From assembly GCA_905250115.1 (NCBI GenBank), contig CAJNOI010000063.1, forward strand, positions 435,265-499,264: DNA of 64,000 bases. The letters run 5' to 3'. This DNA is from Adineta steineri. Its lineage: Eukaryota; Rotifera; Eurotatoria; Adinetida; Adinetidae. The position numbers and the translations under genes are program-made. This document shows, one piece after another, positions 48,831 to 61,400 of the stretch; position 1 is the first letter of the stretch, and each line of letters starts with the position of its first letter. Below the pieces are notes generated by a model. It made no database searches. It saw nothing but the letters and a program-made list of their open reading frames with translations, and was not told the DNA's origin.

Positions 48831-49712
48831 TGGGAATATTTAAATAAGAATGATTCTTAATTGAATTGATGAGTCATTTGAAATTAAGGAAGATTTTAAT
48901 AAATTAATAATAAATATTGATTATGATCATCAATCGTCATTGATAAGAATTCTTTTGTAGCTTGATAACTCGAATCTACTTTTTTCGATCATTCAAGAAT
49001 TATGGTGAACCAATGAGTAATATTTAAAGAATTTCATAGTTATGTGTACCAGAACGTATGAATAAAAAGGAGACGATGTCTAGAACCTGTACTATTACAT
49101 AAGAGAATAAAGGAAATATTTTCTGATCCAAGAACTTTTGCATTTTTTTCAATATTAAAAGATGGTTTGGTAGTATATTCGGTACACAACGGTCAGCTTA
49201 TATAACATAAAGTTCTGCTCGAAATAAGAAAATGGTGTGCCACTGAAATAACAAAAATCCATATTTTATTCGTTCTGATTCACAAAGATTCATTTTACAG
49301 TCAGCTCTGCGCAAAAAGGTTCGCACTTTCAAGTCTTATACTTAGAAATATAGAATCTTTGTTTGTTATCAAACCACTGAATTAACAGACTCATTTATTG
49401 TTCAAGTCCTATTTCAAAATTATCTAAATACATGAACTGAGAGAGAAAACCTTTCTAAACAAAACGTACTACGAGAAGATCTTCAAATCTCGAAATTAAA
49501 GAAAGTTTCAAAGTTCTTTTATAAAGACAGGAGCCTGTTTTCTTGTTCTATTTTTCAATCAAAGTTCTGTAACCTTTAGATAAGAATCAAACCAAATGTA
49601 AGAATACAAACATTAGTATGTGACTTTGACGACGAATTGTTTTTGCTTTGTTAACAATAGTTCGTTCTTTTAAAGCAAATCATAATCTAAATGAAAATAT
49701 CTGTTTGAACTA
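48831..49712. other. Intergenic
   Basis: No gene recognised. Confidence 0.45.
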
Positions 49713-49749
49713 TGAGGGTGTGTGCATTGATCTCACATATACATCCTCG
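49713..49749. repeat. Degenerate telomere-like hairpin island
   Basis: Left arm TGAGGGTGTGTGCATTGATC, then CACATATACATCCTC on the other side. It is weaker than the other islands but has the same orientation of a G-rich arm followed by a C-rich arm. It lies ~160 bp beyond the 3' end of the methyltransferase gene. Confidence 0.5.
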
Positions 49750-49912
49750 CAAAATATTCTACAGTAATTATACTGTCTATTCATTTATTTATTGTCAAAA
49801 AAACTAAGGTATTGAAAAAGGTTAGAATAAAATACCACCATGTAGTAAGCATAAATATTTGGGTTAGTTTAAAAAAGAAAAAATGTTAGTAATGTGAAGT
49901 CAATATTTAGTG

Positions 49913-51619
49913 TTAAATATGAAGTGTGTTTTTTATTATCTTCTTGCGGAATACAACTCGATAATATTCTGCATGTCCTTGTTGCATATTATTATATAGT
50001 TGAGTGCCAGGCAATCCAGCGAATAGACGATAATATTCTTGATCTGCAGGTTGAATATAACGCTCAATAAAATCAGCACGTGAGTTACTTTGCATGTCAA
50101 GTGCATGAAGAACATTTCTTGTGATATTGACCTTCTCTTTAATAATAAATGCATTATTTGCTGTTAAATAATCAATCAATACACTTGAACCATCCACATT
50201 ACACAAGCCACACCAAAGAAAGTATCCATCAGCAGTAAGCACACGAGTAATTTCATTGACAAATTTCTTCACTACTTCTCTTTCATCAAAAATGTTTGTT
50301 GTTTCAATCGAAAGAACAACATTTATTGACTCATTTTGAAATGGTAAATGGATTTTTGGATCAGCTATCATAAACGAGAGTCGATGAATTGTTGAATAAT
50401 ATTGTTGACATAGATTAATAACATCTCGAGAAGGATCTATTCCAATATAAGATCGAGGAGCATATGTACGAATACACCAAGCAGCACCAGCACCTCTGCC
50501 ACAACCCACTTCGAGTATATTTTGATCCGTAAGTGTTACATTAGCAAGAACCTAGAATGAAAAACAGAATATTCTAATGATGATTGCTACTACGTTTGTT
50601 ACTCATCATTTCATGTATTGCTTACTTTTTTCAGAAATACGGAAGTAGATTAAGATGTAATTAGTAGTACTTCATATTCTCTAAGGTATTTTTGAGGCAA
50701 AGATTTAAATCTTATGCTGATACTGCCATAACTAATATTGTAACTAGTTCACTTTGAACTATTCGAACAAATGAGTTACAACTCAAAAATTCTTCGGTTT
50801 CGATCGATTTACTATCTATCATCTGTCAAATATTTATGAGAAAGTAACTTCGTCTCATCAGAAGTCTTACTAAAGATTATCACATGGTTTTCTCTATTTT
50901 AAACAAAATCCTGTTTCACATTTTGTGTTTATCAGATATTCCTTTTAGAAATACACAAAGAGTACACTATTACATTCCCGATCATGTATATGATAACATT
51001 CTTAAGAATGCAGCGGATCCATTATTTTCTGATGTATGAAATTTGTCTAGATTTACTTCTTGTAAAATATGTTATAAGACGTTATCAAGATCAAGCAAAT
51101 AGAAGTTGCAACTGTTAATGAAAATATATCCATTAGAGTAATGAATAAATTCATTTCTCTTTATTGTGATTTTAATGTTTTAGTTCATAAGTAATAAAGT
51201 AACTAAAACTATGGTATGAGTAAGATTCGTGTTAATCAATTTATACATCAAAAGTTACTCTATGATACTATGTCACAAATATTTCAACTCAAATGTATTT
51301 GATTTTTTCATTCGTCTTCACTTACTTGTTGATAAAGTTTCTTCGAATAGTAACCAGTATTGTCATCAATATGCTCATCCAAATCTGCATAACCCCAATT
51401 CATAAATTGTAGTTCATTGACATTCTTATAGACATTTGAAACTTGTTCATACCACAAAGACAGTCGATCGAAATTCTTAGATTTTTGTTCACATTTGACG
51501 ATATCATCACAAATGGGTACAGATCGAGATAATATTGGTTTTGCCACATAAGATTCTAAACGAAAGAAATTCAATACAATAAAATGATGCATATATGTAT
51601 CATATGGGATGATCATCAA
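49913..51619 (-). CDS. SAM-dependent methyltransferase, bacterial small-molecule type (two exons)
   Basis: Exon 1 (51326-51619) and exon 2 (49913-50551), joined at CAA|GTT across a 774-bp intron, give 310 aa. Exon 1 has LQFMNWGYADLDEH and exon 2 opens VLANVTLTDQNILEVGCGRG, the SAM-binding motif I with GCGRGAG. YIGIDPSRDVI (motif II acidic residue) and VVLSIETTNIFDE follow. This order (W-G-Y, then LY-Q, then ILEVxCGxGGGA) resembles mycobacterial phthiotriolone/phenolic-glycolipid methyltransferases and related natural-product O-methyltransferases. It lies 0.8 kb downstream of the NRPS on the same strand, so a tailoring role is reasonable inference. The N-terminal ~30 residues are unusual and the true start may lie further upstream in another exon. 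Confidence 0.8.
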
Positions 51620-52407
51620 AAGAACAGTTTCACTTTGAATGATATCACTTTCAATGAATCAAAAAAATTGTGCGATATTATTTGCCAATTCTAGGAAATT
51701 TTCAGATTTCATTATAATACTGTTGAGTTTAATTAAAGTGTAGAATGATAGAAATCTGATTTTCATTGAGTCTAGAATGTACTGCATATAGGATATTTGA
51801 AATAAAAGTGTGGGTAACGAGAATATCAGAATAGTTTAATAAATTTTCTAAGAAAGAACATATGCATTATCAATTAGTTTCATATTACGACGAAACCCGG
51901 CAAATTTTTTTCATCGATATGCAGTACAAATCTCTAATTGATAAGATTTGGATAGATAGTTTAAAGTCAAATCTAACGGAAAAATACATTTAAATTTGAC
52001 GTATAGTAACAACAAGTCATAAAAGACGAGAAAAGTATATTGAATGTGTTGAATATATCATAAATAAGGATCAATTGAAAAGTTAATGCGAAGAAAATTT
52101 ATTTTATATGACATATCATATCGTTCAGATGGCTTTTTCAGTTATTTGTCATCAATAATAGACAATAATTTATTCATTCAGACTTTTTCTTTTCATTCGG
52201 AGGCACAGAACAAATCATATGAAAGTCAAATGAGTATATATGATTACAAGGCATTATAAATCATAATGAATGAAAAGTTCAAGAAAGTCATGTTTTAAAT
52301 AATTCAGATAAAGAAATATCCAAAGATCACCATGAACGAAATGAAATTTGCAGAATATTACTTAACATTTTAATAGTATTATAAAATACAAGTGTGCATA
52401 GCTTCAT
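51620..52407. other. Intergenic between NRPS 3' end and methyltransferase
   Basis: 788 bp, AT-rich, no coding frame. It would hold the NRPS terminator and the methyltransferase promoter if they are separate transcripts. Confidence 0.5.
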
Positions 52408-55400
52408 CTATCTAAATGACTTACGTGCAGGAAGTCCTTTCCATTGTGTGTTTGATTGCAATAAATCATTTTTCATTACGAGTGTAAAAGGATAAAGTCG
52501 ATTGTTACCCATCAGTTTACAACCCGACATTACAAATGACCCACTCATAAGAACGCACGAGTTGCCTACTGTAACAGGAACCAGTTTCAAAATACGCTGT
52601 TCGAAAGTGTGACCCTGAAATTATTGTAGAAAATAATAATGTATATATAAAAAATGACTTGAAATGAATATATTACCACAATAATGGCATTCATATTAAG
52701 TCGAACATGATCTCCGATAGTCACCAAATTGTAATCAAAAATAGAGCAAACATCGGGTAAGATTACATTGTTGCCGATGTTCGCACCATATGCTCGAAAT
52801 AACCGAATTAGCCACTGAGTATTGCCAAGAAATGTACAAATAAAAATCTCATGATCTACTTGTAGTCTTCTTATTATTTGTTCGATTATTTCATTATCTG
52901 TATATAAATGCCATCGATCGAAACTGCATACAATTATTGTGTGAAGAATTGGTCCACCAATAAGACCACATGACCAATAGATACCTGTGAGAAGACATTT
53001 GCTAATATAATGAGAAAAGCATGTCTTCCAAAACGGAGTAGTTTTAATTTGATCATCTGTCGCTTCTCTAATGGGCATTTGAAATGGCATAGCACTAGCT
53101 GGAACACCAATGAAAACATCTCTGTTGTTGCTGATTGTTTCTCGAGTAATTCGTGTTAAATTGCCAACCATAGTATGAGATGCAAGATGGCTACCCGGCA
53201 AAATTGAGCACATGTTACCAAGATTTGTATGAGATCCGAGTGTTATATAATCTACACGATGGTCACCCTCAAGTGTCATCTCAGTAGGAACTAATAAAAC
53301 GTAACCAAAAACAGTGACTCCTGTTTCAATTTTCAACAGATTTGTTGGATAAGACAAGAAGGTATGTATACGGACGAGTTTGACATCATCTTCAACTTGA
53401 GCACCTAGCCAACGAAGAATAAAAGGGAAAAGATGATCGTATAGAATTGGTAGTGACCATGCATGATGAAAACTAGATACAATTAATTGACGAAACCACA
53501 CCTTATGTAAATATGACCACGACCCAAATGGATATGTCTCACCAGCAGCACAAGAACCAACTACAAATTTTAAGAGAAAGAGAGTGACAAAGCAAGCAAG
53601 AATTGACCACAAAGTCCAGCAAAACGCAATACTAATAAGTAGTGGTAATTGTTCAATTGAATAAACTTTGTAGGCCATGAATAAAAGTGTACAATGAATA
53701 CAGATGAGTGAGATGATTGTAATCACTTGATAGATCTTGTGCCATGTTGATAATAATCGATTACTGTGTGTGATTGAGATATCTGATGAAGTTGATTTTT
53801 GTTCGTCACCATCGATAGTCGTTCGCGATGCGATGAAACCAGTAACTGATGACATAGGCTGAACAATAATGTTATCTTGCATATCAACTCCACCAAACAG
53901 AATAGATCGGGCACTGATGGAACAATAGCAGCCAATTCTAATTGAATTTAATGCAAAAGTATCATTATCATTGTAATATAAGCAGTTTAGAGTCGTATTA
54001 TCAGCAATCCAAGTTCCATCATCAATATCTAACAACCATGGAGCATCCATAGTTATGGTATAAATATGTGCATTAAGACTAACTCGAGCGCCGCAAAGAC
54101 GAAGGTAACAATTATACAATGGTGTACCAAGTATATGTTGCAGCCAAAATGTATTATTACTCCATACTCGATCTAAAAACCACCAACGATAATAGTTCCA
54201 AGAGAAAATATTGTCATCTTTGATTTTTTGCGGTGAAAGTAGACGTGAACATATGATATAGAATAGCAGATGACATACTGGTAAGATAGGAAAAAGAAGT
54301 GGGCACCATCGATGAATGATCATGATTGGTAACAACCACTGGCAAACAAGAAGCATAACACCTAAAGATTCGATGACAAATGAAGGTGCAAGATGATCAT
54401 GTATTTCATGATATTCGTTAACTGTGGAAGCTGTCTCTTCTAGTTCTTCGAAAATTAATAAAGGTGCTATAACTTTAGCCAATTTTCGAATAGACGGATT
54501 AGTAAACAGAAGACCAATGTCAACTTTATTACAGATTTGTTGACGAATCAATGTAAGTGCAAGGATAGCACCCAATGACGTTCCACCAAGTTGACCAAAA
54601 GAAACATCAACATGAGGGGATTCAATATGGAAAGCTTGACTAAATATATCTTGTAACTGTTCTTCTAAAGTAGTGTGTGGCATATTACCATCAATATTAT
54701 CGGTTGACGATGAAAAATTAGGTGTTGGTAGATGTTTTCTGTCTATTTTTCCATTTTGATTCAGAGGTAGTTTATCAAGAACAATAAATATGGATGGTAT
54801 CATATGTGATGGAAGATGAGATTGACAATGTTCACGTAGTTGTTCTTCTTTGGTATGAGAAGACTGAACATAAGCAACTAAATAATCATCATTCCATTTC
54901 ATAACAACACAAGCAGATATAGATGTAATGTTAAGTAAACATCGTTCGATTTCACCAAGTTCAATTCTTTGACCACGTAATTTGATTTGATAATCTTTTC
55001 TTCCTTGATAATGAAGAAGACCATTGTTATCTATTGTAACAAGATCACCTGTTCGATAAAATAGTTGACCACCTATTTCAACAAGAGCTTTTGCGGTCAA
55101 ATCGTCACGTCCAAGATATCCAGCAAACACACCTACTCCTCCTACAAATAGTTCACCTTCTTCGCCAATAGAAACAGGTTGTAAGTATACATCAAATACC
55201 TTGCATTGGTAATTAGCAAGAAGGCTACCTATAGGAACGTCCAAATGACCACAGATGGAGTCAATAAGATAAAATGTCGATAACATTGTTGTTTCAGCCG
55301 GTCCATATACATCCCACATGTAGCATGTCTCCTGCACGTAGTGATTGAGATGATATACCAGTTTGTGAGAGACAGTTTCACCTAGAAATTTAGGAAAAGG

Positions 55401-58400
55401 TTGTACAATTGTGTTTTTTATGTATTCTACTAACCGCCAATTGCAAGCGATCTCAGTGTAACTAAAGGATTATCATTAAAATTCTTTTCAATAAAATCAC
55501 AGAAATTATACAAGAAACTAGGCACAGATGCCATATACGTAATCTGTTTGTTTTCCAGTGTATTTGCGAAATATAAAAAATCCATATTCCCATAAGAATG
55601 CAACATAACAAGAGTCGCGCTTGAAAGCAAAGCACCAATGATTTCCTGGATATGTGCATCAAATGCAGAAGCAAAAACTTGCACCACTGTGTCCTTTTCG
55701 TTAATGTAGTCAATGTACTGAAGGGAATGTATGAAACCTATGAGATTTTTATGTCTTGTCTGAGTCTAAAACAAAGAAGAGAAGTGAAGCATATATTCTA
55801 CAATGCAGCAAAGACAAACCGCTTTAGGAACACCAGTTGAACCACTTGTGAAAGTGATGTAAGCTATATTGTCGGATGTGACGTTTATACTTGATAGTTG
55901 TTCAACATCAGTATCACATTTCAAATAGTTGTCAGTGAATACTAACTCAGTATTGAGTGAAATTATATTATCATTCAGCTTATTCATTGTAAAATGATGA
56001 ACAAGAACAAGACGACTTTGTGTTTGTTTTGTAAGTGCATGTAAACGATGTTCCGGATCTCGAGGTGACAATGGACAATAAACACCACCAGCCATTTCAA
56101 TTCCCATTATACCAATCACCTNNNNNNNNNNNNNNNNNNNNNNNNNNNNNNNNNNNNNNNNNNNNNNNNNNNNNNNNNNNNNNNNNNNNNNNNNNNNNNN
56201 NNNNNNNNNNNNNNNNNNNNNGATGGAAAGTCAAATAGAGCATGATGAAAGTTGAAGATAAGTAGATCTTTGTGAGAAAGAAGATGATTTGAAGAGATTT
56301 GTTTATAATAAATAATATGACATCGAAAGACGAGACCTTGAGCAAGATCAAAAAGATGAGGATTACGTTTCTCGTCGTGTAAAATCTCATTGAGTTGTTC
56401 ATCTGTTTCATAAATAGTTTCGATGATTGAAAACATATTATTATTTTTATCATCATCAGTAATAACTCGTTGCATAAGTAGATTCTTTTGGATGTCGAAA
56501 GGAAGAGATGTATGAAGTAAGGGATGTTTGTTAACAGTGAGATGAAGAGCACGACGAAGTTGTGTAATGGATAAAGTATGATCTGATTGAAGATGATAAA
56601 CAAAAGGCATATTATAGATTGCTGTTTGAGGCTTGTCTGTATCGAATCGAATTCTTTCGTCAAGCCAAATACGAGCTTGTGCAAATGATGCTGGTGCTAG
56701 AATAGTGAGAGTTTAGTGAATTATAATGTGAAAGTTATATAGTCAAGTGATACTTGATATCAATATTCTACTCGCTTTTCATTGAATCGCTTTTTTAACT
56801 GAGCAGAACCTGTAGTAAGGATACTGTCTTAGTATTAAATGCTAAAAATGCGTTAATATTTTGCATTAGCATTACGAAAAAGTATTTTAATATCTTCCAC
56901 GACGAAAGGTCTAATACCGAATCCGATAGCATTCTACTACAAAAATCAGTGGATACTGCTAGTCTCGACAGAATCTGATAGGACGATATTGTTTTGGAAC
57001 TTTTTATGTGCATTGATAGCATTATGTAAAAGTGTCATGCGAGTTTCTAGAATTCTAACAAAAAATATTAGTATTTTTCTAGTACGAATACTTAAGCGAC
57101 AATCTTAGTTCATACTGTTGTTAGTGCTACCTGAATTTACACTACTTATGTAGTCGATAAAACTTACTTAACTGATTCATAGAAATTCACCCAAATAATT
57201 AATAAATTTGTCTATGATAATATGACATTTTCATTTACCTATAGATTTTATCTTTCCTTTTCTTTCTTTCTTTCTTTCTTTTGTACTTCTTTTTATCATA
57301 TATATGAACATATTTGTGCTATCAATGTTTCTAATTTAATTCGATAAGCAGAAACTGATGTACTCCGTAATGGACTTTGTCTTCTTCTTCAAAGTCCATA
57401 TTCTAGTAGGAAGAGAACGTAACGTTGACGGAATTTTTTCTCGATCTTACGTGCTAAAAATGAGATAAACATTAGAAGAAAACTACGGAATCTGGAAACA
57501 ATTGATGAATGAAAAACACCTCTCTACAGACGGTATATCATTCTCTTTTACACGACGACTATTGTTATGCTACAAATCTGTCGTTGCTATCGTCCATGCA
57601 GGATGCAACTTGTTGTTAACTCACGCAATAATCGTACTAAGTGAAAAGCATATTTTGAAATATCTTAGCCACCTTGACAGCGAATGAAAACTCACCAAGG
57701 TGTCCTAATTATATCATAAAGTACTCCAATATCGTACTCTACAAATGATGTGGGCGTGCATATCGTATTAATCATACACTCTCACTTGCTTCCACAATCC
57801 AACCCACACCCACCCTCAAACTTTTCTATTGGAGATGTTTTTAATATGTGTATGTGGCTATCGTTATCAATTATCCGTCGTCATCTATATCTTTTTATCC
57901 TTTGCTTTTCTTATATGATGTTCTTCTAAAACTAAAGAATCTTTTCATACAAAAAAGGATTAGACATACCTTCTGTAGTAACGCCTATCACGCGATCTAA
58001 TGATAATGTATATATTTCATCCGCTTCTTCAGGCAATATCAAAGACAAATTTTTGATAGACTTAATAGATAGATTGTTTTCCATGCCATTTGAGTTTGTC
58101 AAAAATAATTGTGATAGGAGATGCTGAAATCGTTGCGCTATTGTTTTAACAGTGGTGTTGTCAAATAAATCATGCGAACAGGAGAATCGACAGGAAAGTT
58201 TATGATCATCTGATGTCGGATTGTATAGGAACATTGTTGAGAAGTCAAACTGAGAAATTTCATCTGCTTGTTCGATTGACACTTGCTCTAAGCATACATT
58301 ATCTATAGAATATCGATCAATGTTTGTAGACACCGGTAAGAAATTAAATACGAGCTCAAGAAATGGAACATCCAATTGATTAAGTCGAAAATCAGTAAGT

Positions 58401-61400
58401 ATATGCTGAAGTGGATAATGAGAATGCTTAAGAATTGATAAGCACTTTTCTTGAACATGTTTCACAAGTTCATCAAATGACCAATGAGAATTGAGTTGTA
58501 CACAATATGGTAACGTTGAAACAAACATACCGATCATATTTTCTAATTCACTTCCATATCGATTAGCATTAAGAGATGCAATGCATAAATCAGTTTCTCC
58601 ATGAGTTAATTTGAAGAGAAACACGTAAAATGCAGTCAAACCAAGCTGAAAAGGTGTAATCTGATGTAAGGAAGCATAATTGAGAAATATCATCGACAGC
58701 TCCTTGTCAAAAGAGATCTGAGCTACCGACGCCAAGCTAGATCGTTGAGCAGCGGACAAACGGTGTCTATCAACTGGTAGCTTTAATGCACGTTGGAGAT
58801 TAAATCTTTCTAGTTGAGAATACCAGAAGTTACGAGATGATGTCATATCCATAATCCGTTCATAAACAGCATAATCAATATATTTCACTGATTGTTCATC
58901 AAGTGAAACTGTCATGTTATTACTATAAGCATTATAGAAACCATTCAACAGGATTGGTATAGAAGTTCCATCAACTGCTGCATGATGGAAATATAATACA
59001 AGAACATCATACTTGTCAAGAGAGTCTGTGTGAGCAGTCTCATGTGTAGTCTTCTGCTGTTGAAATATCTGACAACTAAAAACTCGACCACTTGACAAAT
59101 CGAACAGATCAGGATTGATAACCGTTCGATAAATAATATTTTGAAGTTCATTGTCACTCTCGAAAGTTTGCTGATCAAGAAATGTAAATGTCTTGTGATT
59201 GTCAGTGACATATTGGTGTAGTGTACTATCATCATTATTAAACACGAGTGAAGTACGCAATATTTCATGTTTCCTCAAAACCAGTTGGAGAGCTTGTAGT
59301 ACTCGACTTGTTGATAAGACACCTTCAGTAACTCGTAGTGCAACAAAATTATTATAGAAAATATGTTTATTAGAGAATCGAATTTGTTCATCCAGAAATA
59401 TACGTTCTTGAGCAAATGATGCCATACCTGAAAATGCAATAACAAAACATTTTAGTTTATTTTAATAGTTAATATCAGAGATTTTTACTTCGATTAATGT
59501 GCAGAGAACACCATTGTTCCCTTCGAATATTATCAGTTGTGACTGCCTTTAATAACTTTGCATGCTGTTGAATAGTTGGTTGTTCAAGAAACGGACTAAT
59601 AGATAATGTACGACTATCGAAACCAAAGATAGTTTGATAACGATGATAAAGTTCAATAAATAAACGAGAATGACCCCCGATAGTAAAGAAGTTTGATGTT
59701 GTTGATATAGATCGTCCATTATGCTCCAACACCTGGCACCAAATATCATACACATTCTTTTCCATTTGACTGACTGGTGTGTCAAGTTCTCTTAGCGATG
59801 GTATAGTTGACGATGGATAGTGAGGTGATGGAAGTAGTTTTCGATCTATTTTTCCATTTTGATTCAACGGTAGTTTATCAAGAATGATAAAGAAAGATGG
59901 AATCATATGTGGTGGAAGATTAGATTGACAATGTTGACGTAGTTGTTCTTCATTGACATGAGAAGATTGAACATAAGCTACTAGGTGATCTTCATTATAT
60001 TTTATGACAACACAAGCAGATATGGATGTGATGTTAAGTAAACATCGTTCGATTTCACCAAGTTCAATTCGTTGTCCATGAAGTTTGATTTGATGATCTT
60101 TTCTTCCTTGAAAATGGAGAAGACCATTGTTATCTATTGTAACAAGATCACCTGTTCGATAAAATAGTTGACCATCTATTTCAAGAAGAGCTTTTGAAGT
60201 TAAATCGTCATGCCCAAGATAACCAGCAAAGACACCCATACCTCCAACAAATAATTCTCCTTCTTGATTAATAGATGTACTTTGTAAAAATTTATTTAAA
60301 ATCAAGCATTGATAGTTAGGAGGTGATCTACCAATTGGAATGCTGCTAGAATTAACTTTAACATCAATAAGATGAAATGTACAGGCGATTGTTATTTCTG
60401 CAGGACCGTAGTAATTCCATACATTATACTCTGACACACTATTATTTGCGATTAAAGTACTTAGTTTAACAGAGAATGGTTCGCCTACAAAAATAGATAA
60501 AGCAGAATAACACGCTAAAGTTCAATTCGAAGCTACTTACCGCCACCACAAAGTGATCGAAAATATTTTGAAGTAGTTATCTTGCTAGATTGTGCGATAA
60601 ATGTGAAAAAGCTTTGAAGTAAACTTGGAACCATGAACATATATGTAATTTGTTTCATCTGTACGATATTGGAGAGATAGTCAAAGTCTAGTGTTCCTCC
60701 TGGACGAACCATAACCAATGAAGCTCCATGCATCAAAGTGCCAAGTATTTCTTGAACATGAATGTCAAATGAACATCGTCCGATCTGAACTACAGTATCA
60801 TCTTTATTGAATACGTCGAGTCTGACTAATGAGTTCATGAAATGAATGAGATTTTCATGGCGTGCTTGAATCTGTTAAAAAGAATATAGGACAATGAAAA
60901 CTAAGGTAGAAATGCAAATGTCAACATACCGCTTTTGGTATTCCAGTTGAACCACTAGTAAAAATGATATAAGCAATGTCACTAGGCGTTACTGTAATAC
61001 CTGATAGTCGATCAGCATCAATATCACTCATTACATCATTGTTAGCGAGTATTGAATGAATGTTAGTCGTAAGACTATCATTGTTAAATTTCATTTTCGT
61101 CAGCCAATGAACAAGAACAAGACGACTTTGAGTTCGTTGTACAAATGCATGTAAACGCTGCTCTGGATCTCGAGGCGACAATGGACAATAAACACTACCA
61201 ACCATTTCAATTGCCATGATACCAATCACCTAATGAAAATCAATCTCAAACTCTCATTAATAGCTACTTGTTTTAATTAACTTACCATCGACAAACTTCT
61301 CTCAACACATTGGCAAACTATTTCACCTGGAGTGATAAGATATTCATTAAGAAGAGTTAACGATAACACTTGAACATAATATAGAAGTTCACAATATGTT

